Origin: Acidobacteriota bacterium
GTDB taxonomy: Bacteria > Acidobacteriota > Terriglobia > Terriglobales > Acidobacteriaceae
DNA length: 64,000 nt
Assembly: GCA_021780315.1 (NCBI GenBank)
Contig: JAJXYY010000033.1
Span: forward strand, 345,497 to 409,496
Reading direction: 5' to 3'
Below the pieces are notes generated by a model. That model worked only from the letters and a program-made list of their open reading frames with translations. It was not told where the DNA came from and did no database searches. Numbering within the stretch: the first letter of the stretch is position 1; each line of letters begins with the position of its first letter. A program made the translations under genes and the position numbers. Shown here piece by piece: positions 19,354 through 27,679 of the stretch.

Positions 19354-20436
19354 ATGCCGCGTCTCCGCTCTCTGGCCCAGCATCGCAGCATACTGTATCG
19401 ATGGTCCTTACCTCTCGGGCTCCTGGCCTTGGCGCTGCACCTTCCCGCCCAGCAAATCCCTCAGCCAGTCCTGCCTGCCGCCCAACTTCCCAACTCCCCC
19501 GGCAGCCAACTCCCCGCCACCATCACCGGAACCGTCGCCGACCGCGACAACGCCACCATCGCCGCCGCCCGCATCACCCTCATCCGCCAAAACTCCGCCC
19601 CTCCCGAAGTCCACTCCACCACCTCCGCCGCCGATGGCACCTTCACCTTCACCAACCTCACCCCGGGCACATTCCAGCTCACCATCCTCGCAAACGGCTT
19701 CGCCCCACAACAAACCATCGTCACGCTGCACCCCGGCGAGTCCTTCTCCCTCCCCCAACTCGCCCTCGCAGCCTCCTCCTCCATCGAGGTCCAGGCCATC
19801 TCGCAGCACGAAGAAGCCGAGCAGCAGATCCACGCCGAGGAGCAGCAGCGCGTCCTCGGCTTCATCCCAAACTTCTACGTCAGCTACGCCAGCCGCCCTG
19901 TCCCGCTTGCACCGCGGCAGAAATTCGAACTTGCATGGCACAACCTCTACGACCCCACCACCTTCATCTTTACCGGTGTCATCGCCGGTATCGAGCAGTC
20001 CCAAAACATCTACAACGGCTACGGCTCCGGGGCCTCAGGCTACGCCAAACGCTACGCCGCATCCTACGGAGATTTCCTCACCGCTACCCTGATCGGCAAC
20101 GCCATCCTCCCCTCCCTCCTCAAACAAGATCCTCGCTACTTCTACAAAGGCACCGGCTCCACCCGCTCCCGCATCGGCTACGCCCTCGCCAACGCCGTCA
20201 TCTGCAAAGGCGACAACGGCCGCTGGCAGGCCAACTACTCTGGCATCCTCGGCAGCCTCGCCTCCGGTGGCATCTCCAACCTCTACTACCCCGCCGCAGA
20301 CCGCCAGGGCTTCAGCCTCACCATCGAAAACACCCTCCTCAGCATCGGAGCCAGCGGCGTCTCCAACCTCTTTCAGGAGTTCCTCGTCCGCCGCCTCACA
20401 CCCCATCTCCCGCCCCCCGCACCCGCCAAGCCATAA
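19354..20436 (+). CDS. Secreted carboxypeptidase-regulatory-like domain protein
   Basis: 360 residues. A signal peptide (LGLLALALHLPAQQ) is followed by a carboxypeptidase regulatory-like/SdrD-B type beta domain at about 45-130: ITGTVADRDNATIAAARITLI, SAADGTFTFTNLTPGTFQLTI and ANGF. The C-terminal ~220 residues carry aromatic and glycine-rich stretches, including QDPRYFYKGTGS and LSIGASGVSNLFQEF. This architecture is common in Acidobacteria as part of the TonB-receptor-associated envelope set. Function is unknown. ATG 19354 is used because it places the signal peptide at the N-terminus. Confidence 0.85.
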   Translation: MPRLRSLAQHRSILYRWSLPLGLLALALHLPAQQIPQPVLPAAQLPNSPGSQLPATITGTVADRDNATIAAARITLIRQNSAPPEVHSTTSAADGTFTFTNLTPGTFQLTILANGFAPQQTIVTLHPGESFSLPQLALAASSSIEVQAISQHEEAEQQIHAEEQQRVLGFIPNFYVSYASRPVPLAPRQKFELAWHNLYDPTTFIFTGVIAGIEQSQNIYNGYGSGASGYAKRYAASYGDFLTATLIGNAILPSLLKQDPRYFYKGTGSTRSRIGYALANAVICKGDNGRWQANYSGILGSLASGGISNLYYPAADRQGFSLTIENTLLSIGASGVSNLFQEFLVRRLTPHLPPPAPAKP

Positions 20437-20824
20437 ACCCCACTAGCCCGGCTACTTCGAACCATCCCAGCCTCGTCCCTGCCGCCCAATCTCCAAAGCC
20501 CTCCCCCATGCACCACGCGCATTTCATGTCGCTTCCCTGCAAACACTTACCGTTCCTTACTCCCTCATAAAGCCTGCCACTTTCGTGGCATTAACATCCT
20601 CGATTCAACCGTCCTATAACGGGATTGGTACAAAACGCATCGGTGTCGAGACCCTCGCCTAACCGCCCGGAAATCGGCCAATCCGCCGCCATCAGCACCA
20701 TGACGACGGCTCAAACCGCGCCTCGCGCCAACACTGTTTTCTGCCCACAACAGGCACCAAACTGCCTCGCCGCAACACTGCACCGATGGCACTCAGATTC
20801 TCGGAACTTCCAGGAGGAATACTC
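20437..20824. other. Intergenic region upstream of secreted protein
   Basis: No gene is supported in 20437-20824. A short hairpin TGCCAC-TTTC-GTGGCA sits at 20575-20590. A TGGCACT sequence at 20787-20793 resembles half of a sigma-54 promoter but lacks a proper -12 element. The strong Shine-Dalgarno AGGAGG at about 20812-20817 belongs to the next gene. Confidence 0.5.
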
Positions 20825-21424
20825 ATGAAACGCCTATTCAACAAGTTTGCAATCGTCGCCGTACTGGCGCTTGCAACCGCCGTGGCATCCCACGCTCAAT
20901 CCACTTCAACCATCGAATACGGCAGAAGCGTATTGCACTTCGATCCCAGCTTCACCGGCGGAATCGCTTCGCTTGGCGCACAGTTGGGTGGCGTAGGCTT
21001 CTCCAACCTCGACTCCACCGGCACCATCGTCTTCCCAGTCGTCAACGGCGCGGTCGACCTGCAAAGCTCCCAGGGTGAGGTCAACCACCTCGGCGGAATC
21101 AGCGTCGTCGCCAACGGCCTCCAACTCCGCCTCCAGAACTTCGTCATCGACACCACCGGCGCACCCGTCATGACCGCCATCCTCGTGGTCAACAACAAGT
21201 TCTACGGTAGAATTCCCCTCTTCAACCTCACCCCGCCTGCTGGCACCTCGCTGCCCCTGCCAACCACGCTCGGCGTCCTCCAGATCAACGGATTTGTCGT
21301 CACCTTCAACGCAACCGGTGCTGCCACCATCAACAAAGTCTTCGGCAATAACGCGATCCCCGCAGGAATGTTGGTCGGCTCACTCAATCTCTACGCCATC
21401 ATCTCCCCCAACTCCGCCAGCTAA
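20825..21424 (+). CDS. Secreted hypothetical protein
   Basis: 199 residues with a clear signal peptide (FAIVAVLALATAVASHAQS). The mature part is a beta-rich sequence with EYGRSVLHFDPSFTGGIASLGAQLG and repeated hydrophobic strands. It has no PEP-CTERM tail, no Cys and no motif I recognise. It resembles HtaA-like or spondin-like surface proteins only in general character. The start at 20825 is fixed by AGGAGG 7 bases upstream; an in-frame ATG at 20786 has no such site. It has its own terminator. Confidence 0.85.
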   Translation: MKRLFNKFAIVAVLALATAVASHAQSTSTIEYGRSVLHFDPSFTGGIASLGAQLGGVGFSNLDSTGTIVFPVVNGAVDLQSSQGEVNHLGGISVVANGLQLRLQNFVIDTTGAPVMTAILVVNNKFYGRIPLFNLTPPAGTSLPLPTTLGVLQINGFVVTFNATGAATINKVFGNNAIPAGMLVGSLNLYAIISPNSAS

Positions 21425-21445
21425 CCGCAAACGCAGCCCAACCTG

Positions 21446-21476
21446 ACGATGCCGGCGCATCCAGCGCCGGCATCGT
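21446..21476. terminator. Bidirectional hairpin between convergent genes
   Basis: ACGATGCCGGCGC at 21446-21458 is perfectly complementary to GCGCCGGCATCGT at 21464-21476 with a 5-base loop. It lies between two convergent genes and probably ends both transcripts. Confidence 0.85.
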
Positions 21477-21495
21477 CGCATTGCATCCCGAACAG

Positions 21496-22089
21496 CTATC
21501 CAACCAGCCGGCGCCGAACCGCCCCAAACACGCCCAGCAGACCCGTCGCCATCAAGCCGAGACTACCCGGCTCCGGAACCGCCGACACCGGCGCAATCGA
21601 CGTGTAATCGAACTCAGCCGTGCCCCCGCCAAACTTCGGATCGCCCGCAAACGTCAAAAATCCGGCATTCCCACCAAACGCCGCATCGTACCCGTAACCA
21701 TACGTCACATTCGAAAACCCAGTGGCATTCACCACGTTGTATCCCGTGATGTAGGGACTATAGAAACGCGCAGTAAACGGAGTCTGACCGCAACCCGCAC
21801 CAACGCACGTGTCCGTCAGCAGCACGGTTGTCCCCGTAAAGTCGACCGTCAACAGATCCTCGTGATTCGTCGCGGCAAACTCGATCCCCGGCCCAATCAC
21901 CACCGTGCCATTCGTCATACTGTTCCCATAACCGGGCGGCACTGCCCCATTCGCACTGTCAAAGTAATTTGTCGTTCCGGAGGTCGTCAGTATCCCCTCC
22001 ACCGACAACCCAATACCATCGGCCCAGATCGGCCCCGTTGAGACACCTAAAAACACCACTCCCAATACCGCCGCAAACCGCTTCATCAT
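21496..22089 (-). CDS. PEP-CTERM sorted exported protein
   Basis: 197 residues. The signal peptide (FAAVLGVVFLGVSTGPIWA) is followed by a beta-rich mature region with YFDSANGAVPPGYG, an internal DTCVGAGCG disulfide-like pair and YGYGYDAAFGG. The C-terminal tripartite signal is VPEPGSLGLMATGLLG then RRR. It would be an exosortase substrate displayed at or secreted through the envelope; the molecular role is unknown. The GGGGAGAG Shine-Dalgarno lies just upstream of two adjacent ATG codons at 22089 and 22086. Confidence 0.92.
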   Translation of the reverse strand: MMKRFAAVLGVVFLGVSTGPIWADGIGLSVEGILTTSGTTNYFDSANGAVPPGYGNSMTNGTVVIGPGIEFAATNHEDLLTVDFTGTTVLLTDTCVGAGCGQTPFTARFYSPYITGYNVVNATGFSNVTYGYGYDAAFGGNAGFLTFAGDPKFGGGTAEFDYTSIAPVSAVPEPGSLGLMATGLLGVFGAVRRRLVG

Positions 22090-22471
22090 CTCGTCTCTCC
22101 CCAGTTCAAAATTGAATGCTGTCCACCATCAACGAGCCCAATTCGCTCGCCTCGTTCCACCAACTTCGAACGAACGCCTGCCTGCAGCGGTCTAGTCAGC
22201 TCAACACCTTCAGATGGCTTTCATCCCTTTCGGGTTAGCTGCACTTTCCACAACGCAACACTCGCCGCACCTCACCCCCACCGCGAGCAAACTACCTTGA
22301 TTGCGCCGAAATCATCTCCACCACACCAAAACGTATCCCCAGGTATCCATCCGGAGAACACCCGGAGGAGTAGCATTCGTTATCATCAGCAGAGAGTAGA
22401 GCAGGAAGCTTCCACTCCTGGATTGGGTCCATGCTGTTTGCAGATCGTGTTCTATTTCAAGAGGTGATCGG
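22090..22471. other. Divergent intergenic region
   Basis: It separates the - strand PEP-CTERM gene from the + strand acyltransferase-like gene and must hold both promoters. I found no sigma-54 site, operator or repeat family member here, and no supported small gene. Confidence 0.4.
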
Positions 22472-23266
22472 TTGCTGCGTCGAATGCTAAGCAGATCACT
22501 CAAGGGTATCGCCAGCCTTGTTCCGCTCTCGAGACGTGCCCGTATCGTGGCCGCTCTTCTACCCGCGCAACATTGGTACCGATTCGCCGTCTTTGCCAGC
22601 AGCCTCCACAGAAAGCTCGGACCACGCGTCGGAACCAGCGGCCCGCTCACCGAAGCCCTCATGCTCGACAACTGGATGCGCGCGCTCACCTTCTGGGGAG
22701 AATTCGACATCCCCTGGAAGCCCAGCCAGATCGACATCCTCGCCCAGCATAAGCCTGGACACGGGGTCCTCTACTGCTGGACCCACCTGCCGCTCGTCGA
22801 AGTCCCCCTCCGCGCACTCCTCGACCTTGGCTACACTCTCGACTACATCGTGGCACACCCCGGTAAAATCGTGGAAGACGATAAATTCGTCGTCCCCGGT
22901 CTCCGCCGCCGAGTCAACGCCATCTCCGCAGACAAACGCGTCCTCACCAAGGTCAGAACCGCCCTCACGCAAGGAAAATCCGTCGCCTGCCTCGCCGATA
23001 CCGAACTCTTCGGCCCGCTCTCCTCCCAGATCCTCCGCGTCGCCGGTATGGTCAACGCCTTCGTCATCTTTCAGTGGGCCGAGCGGCTACCCGACAACTC
23101 CATCCACGTCAGCTTCATACCCGCACCCCACCCCCTATGCGCCAACGACGCCGAGATCGAAGAGAACCTCGAATTCCTCCGCACCATGAATCGAAAGACC
23201 CTCAACCAACTCGGCGCAAGCCTCAATCACGATACCGTAACCGAAGCCCCAATCCTTGATCTATAG
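22472..23266 (+). CDS. LpxL/HtrB-like lysophospholipid acyltransferase
   Basis: 264 residues. The segment YCWTHLPLVEVPLRALLDLGY contains the HX4E pair that is catalytic in LpxL-type acyltransferases. The later LTQGKSVACLADTELFGP matches the family's Gly-Lys...Asp region, and VNAFVIFQWAERLPD resembles the substrate-pocket strand. These enzymes add secondary acyl chains to lipid A or related lipids at the inner membrane. Sequence divergence is high, so the substrate is not assigned. Translation appears to start at TTG 22472, which has AAGAGGTGA 3-12 bases upstream. A later ATG at 22484 lacks this site. Confidence 0.72.
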   Translation: MLRRMLSRSLKGIASLVPLSRRARIVAALLPAQHWYRFAVFASSLHRKLGPRVGTSGPLTEALMLDNWMRALTFWGEFDIPWKPSQIDILAQHKPGHGVLYCWTHLPLVEVPLRALLDLGYTLDYIVAHPGKIVEDDKFVVPGLRRRVNAISADKRVLTKVRTALTQGKSVACLADTELFGPLSSQILRVAGMVNAFVIFQWAERLPDNSIHVSFIPAPHPLCANDAEIEENLEFLRTMNRKTLNQLGASLNHDTVTEAPILDL

Positions 23267-23323
23267 AGAACCCAACTCCCTCCACGCAACCCCACACCCT
23301 ACCATCAAGTCAGGAACATACCC

Positions 23324-23938
23324 ATGCATCGCCTAGGCATTCTCCTCTCTGGCAGAGGTTCCAACTTCCTCGCCATCGCCGCCGCCATCCGCGACCAACG
23401 CCTCCCCGACACCCAGATCGCCGTCGTCCTCTCCAACCTTCCCGAAGCGCCAGGACTCGCCGCAGCACGCGAACTCGGCATCCCCACCCTCTGCATCCCC
23501 TCAGCAGGCCGCAAACGCGCCGAGCACGACGCCGACATGATCGCCGCGCTCCACCAGCATCACGTCGATCTCGTCTGCCTCGCCGGATACATGCGCATCA
23601 TCTCGCCCGCCTTCGTGCAGGCCTTCCCCCAGCGCATTCTCAACGTCCACCCTTCGCTACTCCCCGCCTTCCCCGGCCTCGACGCCCAGCAGCAGGCCTT
23701 CGACTACGGAGCCAAAATCGCCGGCTGCACCGTCCACTTCGTCGACGAAGCCGTTGACCACGGTGTCATCATCCTCCAGAGAACCGTACCCGTCGACGAC
23801 GCCGACACCGCCGCCACCCTGGCCATCCGCATCCTCCAGCAAGAGCATCAGGCCTATCCCGAAGCCATCGCACGCGTCCTCAGCGGCCAATACACCACCC
23901 AAGGACGCCGCTACCTGCGTCACCAGCAGCCGCTCTAG
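23324..23938 (+). CDS. purN: Phosphoribosylglycinamide formyltransferase
   Basis: 204 residues. It transfers a formyl group from 10-formyl-THF to GAR in purine synthesis. Motifs are GILLSGRGSNFLAI (GAR binding), LAGYMRIISPAF, RILNVHPSLLPAFPG (catalytic Asn and His) and TVHFVDEAVDHGVIILQ (catalytic Asp). Length is normal. The stop codon overlaps that of the convergent htrA-like gene by 4 bp. FolD, which supplies folate one-carbon units, lies only 2 kb away. Confidence 0.97.
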   Translation: MHRLGILLSGRGSNFLAIAAAIRDQRLPDTQIAVVLSNLPEAPGLAAARELGIPTLCIPSAGRKRAEHDADMIAALHQHHVDLVCLAGYMRIISPAFVQAFPQRILNVHPSLLPAFPGLDAQQQAFDYGAKIAGCTVHFVDEAVDHGVIILQRTVPVDDADTAATLAIRILQQEHQAYPEAIARVLSGQYTTQGRRYLRHQQPL

Positions 23939-25128
23939 GTCTGCTGCCCCATCGACTGCTGGTCCTTCGCATCTCCCAGCGTCACCTTCACATCCAGCTT
24001 CTTCCGCCCACGGAACACCGTCAGCGTCACCGTATCTCCCGCCCGGTGTGCATTCATCGCCGCCGACAAGTCCTGCGGACTCGCAATCTCCTGCCCATCC
24101 AGCCCAACAATCAGATCCCCGCCCAGCATCACCGGTGTGTTCCCCTGGTACGCCCGCTGCGTCCCGCCCTTCAACCCGGCACGATCCGCCGCGCCGCCCG
24201 GCAGCACCCGCTCAATCAAAATCCCATACTCCGCAGGCAGCCCGATCTGCTCCGCAACATCCGGCCCCACCGGCAGCGTCACAATATCCAGCGACGGCCG
24301 CCGGAAATACCCATACTTCGCATAATCCGCCAGCACCGCCTTCGCCGTATTGATCGGAATCGCAAACCCGATCCCCGAACTCTGGTCCGCACCATTATTC
24401 GCAATCAACGTCGTAATCCCAATCACCTCGCCCCGAGAGTTCAACAGCGGCCCACCCGAGTTGCCAGGATTCACCGCCGCATCCGTCTGAATCGCATCTT
24501 CAATCGGATTCCCCTGCGGCCCACGGATCGAACGAATCGCAGAGATAATCCCCCGCGTCATCGTCCCCTGCAATCCAAAAGGGTTCCCAATCGCATACAC
24601 CCGCTGCCCCACTACCAGCCCGTTCGACTCCGCCAGCGTCGCCGGAACCAGGTTCGGGGCATTGATCTTCAACAGCGCCAGATCATGGTTCTTGTCCACC
24701 CCCAGCACCTGCGCCTTGTAGGTGTGCTTGTCCGACAGCTTCACCTCCACCCGCTGCGCATTGTCAATCACGTGGTTGTTCGTCAGAATCAACCCGTCCT
24801 TGTTCAAAATAAAGCCCGAACCCTGCCCCTGCTGCGGCACCGGCCCGTAGAAGAAATCAAACTGCACCGCCGTCGACGTAATGTTCACCACGCTCGGCAG
24901 CGCCTTCTTGTACACCGCGATATTCTGCTGCTCTTCCACATCGAACGCAGGCGCAGCCGCAGCCTCCGTCAGCTCAAACGATCCCAGCGGCCCCGTCGCA
25001 CTCGTCCCCGGAGCAGCCGCAACCCGGTGCAACCACGGAGCCAGCACCCCAGTCGAGGCCACATGCGTCGTTACATAATAAAAACCCGAAAGCAACAACA
25101 CCACCAGTACTACCGGCCGTATTTTCAT
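23935..25128 (-). CDS. HtrA/DegP-like periplasmic serine protease
   Basis: 397 residues. An N-terminal hydrophobic segment (VVLVVLLLSGFYYVTTHVA) acts as signal or anchor. The S1C protease domain carries the triad: His in TNNHVID, Asp in NHDLALLKI and Ser in NPGNSGGPL. A PDZ domain follows at about 285-375 (AEYGILIERVLPGGAADRAGLKGG). It should degrade or refold damaged proteins in the periplasm. The start at 25128 is preferred over 25155, which adds only nine polar residues. It is last in a same-strand run folD-coaE-htrA. Confidence 0.95.
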   Translation of the reverse strand: MKIRPVVLVVLLLSGFYYVTTHVASTGVLAPWLHRVAAAPGTSATGPLGSFELTEAAAAPAFDVEEQQNIAVYKKALPSVVNITSTAVQFDFFYGPVPQQGQGSGFILNKDGLILTNNHVIDNAQRVEVKLSDKHTYKAQVLGVDKNHDLALLKINAPNLVPATLAESNGLVVGQRVYAIGNPFGLQGTMTRGIISAIRSIRGPQGNPIEDAIQTDAAVNPGNSGGPLLNSRGEVIGITTLIANNGADQSSGIGFAIPINTAKAVLADYAKYGYFRRPSLDIVTLPVGPDVAEQIGLPAEYGILIERVLPGGAADRAGLKGGTQRAYQGNTPVMLGGDLIVGLDGQEIASPQDLSAAMNAHRAGDTVTLTVFRGRKKLDVKVTLGDAKDQQSMGQQT

Positions 25129-25270
25129 CGTCGTCTCAACCCTCGAATCGTCCACGGCATACCCAACCCGCCGTCACCGATATTGTATCGATCTCTACCG
25201 CACCCGATCATTACCAACATTGGATGCACCCACCCACCCGCCCGCACCAAATCACCCCACCCACCCGCCC

Positions 25271-25939
25271 TTACCCCGCCGCCGCCTTCAAAATCGGCCA
25301 CAACTGGTCCACCTGCCACTCCAACTCTTGCCGGGCCCCACCATTCACCAGCACAAAATCACACTGCCCACTCTTCTGATCATCCGGAATCTGTTCGGCG
25401 ATCCGCCGCCGCGCCTCGGCCTCCAACGCCTCCCGCTCCTCCGCCGTCAGCACCCGCCCTCCCGCAACCCGCGCCACAAACCGGGCAATCCGCACCTCTT
25501 CCGGAGCCGTCACCAGCACCACCCGGTCAAATCGACTCCGCCACCCCCCACCTCCGCCATGCTGCGTCTCAAAGATCAGCGCCGACTCCACCACCACCAC
25601 CGCATCCGGCTCCCGCGCCGCGATCTCCGCGCACAACTCCTCCTGCCGCGCAATCACTGCCGGATGCACAATCGCATTCAACTCAGCCACCCGTCCCCCG
25701 CCCGCACCGCTGCGGTCAAACGCCATCCGGGCCAGCGCAGCCCGGTCCAGACGCCCATCCGCCCCCACCACCTCCGGCCCAAAGTGCTCCACAATCTCCG
25801 CAAACACCTGCTCGCCCGGCTCCATCAGCGCCCGGCCAATCTCGTCCGACGACAGCACCACCGCACCATGCGCCCGAAACAACTCCGCCGCAGTAGACTT
25901 CCCGCTCCCCAGACCTCCGGTCAGCCCTACCCGCAGCAT
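25271..25939 (-). CDS. coaE: Dephospho-CoA kinase
   Basis: 222 residues. It phosphorylates dephospho-CoA to CoA, the last step of CoA synthesis. The P-loop GLTGGLGSGKST is at residues 5-16, followed by LSSDEIGRAL, ELNAIVHPAV and VVVVESALIFETQ, all typical of the family. The C-terminal RIAEQIPDDQKSGQCDFVLVNGG is also conserved. It begins 4 bp after the folD stop, indicating co-transcription. Confidence 0.97.
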   Translation of the reverse strand: MLRVGLTGGLGSGKSTAAELFRAHGAVVLSSDEIGRALMEPGEQVFAEIVEHFGPEVVGADGRLDRAALARMAFDRSGAGGGRVAELNAIVHPAVIARQEELCAEIAAREPDAVVVVESALIFETQHGGGGGWRSRFDRVVLVTAPEEVRIARFVARVAGGRVLTAEEREALEAEARRRIAEQIPDDQKSGQCDFVLVNGGARQELEWQVDQLWPILKAAAG

Positions 25940-25943
25940 CCCG

Positions 25944-26906
25944 CTACCCCCGCCGAGCCCGCGCAGCCGTCACCGTATTCTTCATCAGCATCGCAATCGT
26001 CAACGCACCCACACCTCCAGGTACCGGCGTATACGCCCCCGATCGCGCAAACGCTCGCGGATCAATGTCCCCCACCACCGTCGAACCCCGCTTCGCAAAG
26101 CCAGCCGCTCGCCCCGCATCCCCAGGAAAAAATCGCTCCACCTCCGCCGCATCCGTTACCCGGTTGATCCCTACATCGATCAGCACCGCTCCCGGCTTTA
26201 CCATCTCCGCCGTCACAAAACCCGCACGACCTATCGCCGCCACCAGTATGTCCGCATCCCGCGTAAATCGCGCCAGATCAACCGTTCGGCTGTGGCATAC
26301 CGTCACCGTCGCAGACGCATTCAGCAACATCATCGCCGCCGGCTTGCCCACAATATCTGAACGCCCCACCACCACCGCATGCTTGCCCGCTATCGCCAGC
26401 CCGCTGCGCTTCAATATCTCCACAATCCCCGCCGGCGTGCACGGTGCCAGCGCAGGCTGACCACTCTGCAAACGACCCGCATTCACCGGATGGAACCCAT
26501 CCACATCCTTCGCCGGAGACACCGCCTCCAGCAACCGCTTCGTATCCACATGCGCCGGCAGCGGCAACTGGATCAGTATCCCGTCGATATCCTCCCGCGC
26601 ATTCAACTCCGCCACCAACTCCAGCATCTCCTCCGTCGTAATGCTCTCCGGCGGAGTCAACATCTCGCTATGGATCCCCAACTCCCCGCACGTCTTCACC
26701 TTGCTCCGAACATAAATCTGCGACGCCGGAACCTCCCCCACCAGAATCACCGCCAGCCCCGGCGTTATCCCCCGAGCCCGCAACTCCTGAACCTCCAACG
26801 CAACTTCTGCTTTGATCTCCCCCGCGATCGCCACTCCATCCAGAATCCGTGGACTCACGCCATCCTCTGTCCGAACACTTTCAATCGTCCCGCTGCTCAT
26901 AGTCAT
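25944..26906 (-). CDS. folD: Methylenetetrahydrofolate dehydrogenase/cyclohydrolase
   Basis: 320 residues. It interconverts 5,10-methylene-THF and 10-formyl-THF. Motifs are GLAVILVGEVPASQIYVRSK (catalytic Lys), DGILIQLPLP, KDVDGFHPVNAGRL, CTPAGIVEIL, VVVGRSDIVGKPAAMMLL (NADP-binding) and VPGGVGALTIAMLM. Several in-frame ATGs lie close together; 26906 has GAGGGG about 7 bases upstream, while the longest frame back to 27062 would run into the divergent Trm112 gene. Confidence 0.97.
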   Translation of the reverse strand: MTMSSGTIESVRTEDGVSPRILDGVAIAGEIKAEVALEVQELRARGITPGLAVILVGEVPASQIYVRSKVKTCGELGIHSEMLTPPESITTEEMLELVAELNAREDIDGILIQLPLPAHVDTKRLLEAVSPAKDVDGFHPVNAGRLQSGQPALAPCTPAGIVEILKRSGLAIAGKHAVVVGRSDIVGKPAAMMLLNASATVTVCHSRTVDLARFTRDADILVAAIGRAGFVTAEMVKPGAVLIDVGINRVTDAAEVERFFPGDAGRAAGFAKRGSTVVGDIDPRAFARSGAYTPVPGGVGALTIAMLMKNTVTAARARRG

Positions 26907-26975
26907 AGTCATCCCCTCTGATGGTATCGCGCCCATGCCCACCGCCGCCTGCCAATCCTGCTCTAAAATCGCTCC

Positions 26976-27173
26976 ATGCCCCACACGCCCGCCGCCATCC
27001 GCCCCCTCACCCAGCAACATCTCGACTGGCTCGCCTGCCCCGCCTGCCACGGCCCACTCCAACTCGCCACCTCAGCAGACGCTCCAGCCGTCCTCTGCAC
27101 CACCTGCCGCCTACAATACCCCATCCGCGACGGCCTGCCCGTCCTGCTCACCAGCTTAGCCACCACCCTCTAA
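26976..27173 (+). CDS. Trm112-like zinc-ribbon protein
   Basis: 65 residues. Two Cys pairs, LACPACHGPL and LCTTCRLQYPI, followed by DGLPVLL, match the Trm112/YcaR family. Eukaryotic Trm112 activates several methyltransferases; bacterial members are small zinc proteins of unclear role. It is divergent from folD with about 70 bp between them. Confidence 0.92.
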   Translation: MPHTPAAIRPLTQQHLDWLACPACHGPLQLATSADAPAVLCTTCRLQYPIRDGLPVLLTSLATTL

Positions 27174-27307
27174 CCCCTACTCCGCACAAAATTTCAAAAA
27201 AATAACAGAAATTGCAATAACACAAAATAATTACTAATCCAAAGCCATTCCGTGACGTATACCTCTCACAGATGCGTCTCATTACAGTAGGAGCGCATCA
27301 AATAATC

Positions 27308-27607
27308 ATGACCAACTCCACCGCATTCGGCTCACAGTTCAGTTCCAAGAGAGCAGGGCTTCCGATGGCACACAGTTGCGATATCGAAAAATTCTCCGCC
27401 AGTGACCTCTCCTATCTGCTTCAGGAGCTTACCCAATCAGGAGTAGACTCCTGGCAGGCAGCCGAACTCATCGGCCACTTCCTCTCCTCCCGCGGCTACG
27501 GTGTCTCCAACAACGACGCGCGCACCGCCGCCTCACGCATCGAGTTCGTCAACTGCTCCGTCAACTGCATGCAGCAGGAGCTTGAAAAACTAGCCCGCGT
27601 GATGTAA
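27308..27607 (+). CDS. Conserved-looking small soluble protein
   Basis: 99 residues from ATG 27308, mostly helical, with CDIEKFSASDLSYLLQELTQ and SWQAAELIGHFLSSRGYGVS. The C-terminal helix carries two Cys in NCSVNCMQQELEKLARVM. No family is recognised. An ATG at 27272 is also open, but TAGGAG lies only a short way before 27308. Upstream bases 27174-27307 are AT-rich and probably contain its promoter. Confidence 0.65.
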   Translation: MTNSTAFGSQFSSKRAGLPMAHSCDIEKFSASDLSYLLQELTQSGVDSWQAAELIGHFLSSRGYGVSNNDARTAASRIEFVNCSVNCMQQELEKLARVM

Positions 27608-27679
27608 CCCACACGCATCTGCCGCCCGAACGAAACATTCGCTGCGTTCTTCCGTATCCTCAAAGATAGGAGCGATGTC

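Noticed and set aside
20787-20800. Sigma-54-like TGGCACT before the secreted protein at 20825
   Set aside because: The -12 part reads TTCT and lacks the invariant GC.
26435-26449. Sigma-54-like TGGCAC...GC on the - strand
   Set aside because: It lies inside the conserved coding region of folD and its -12 side is CACGC rather than TTGC.
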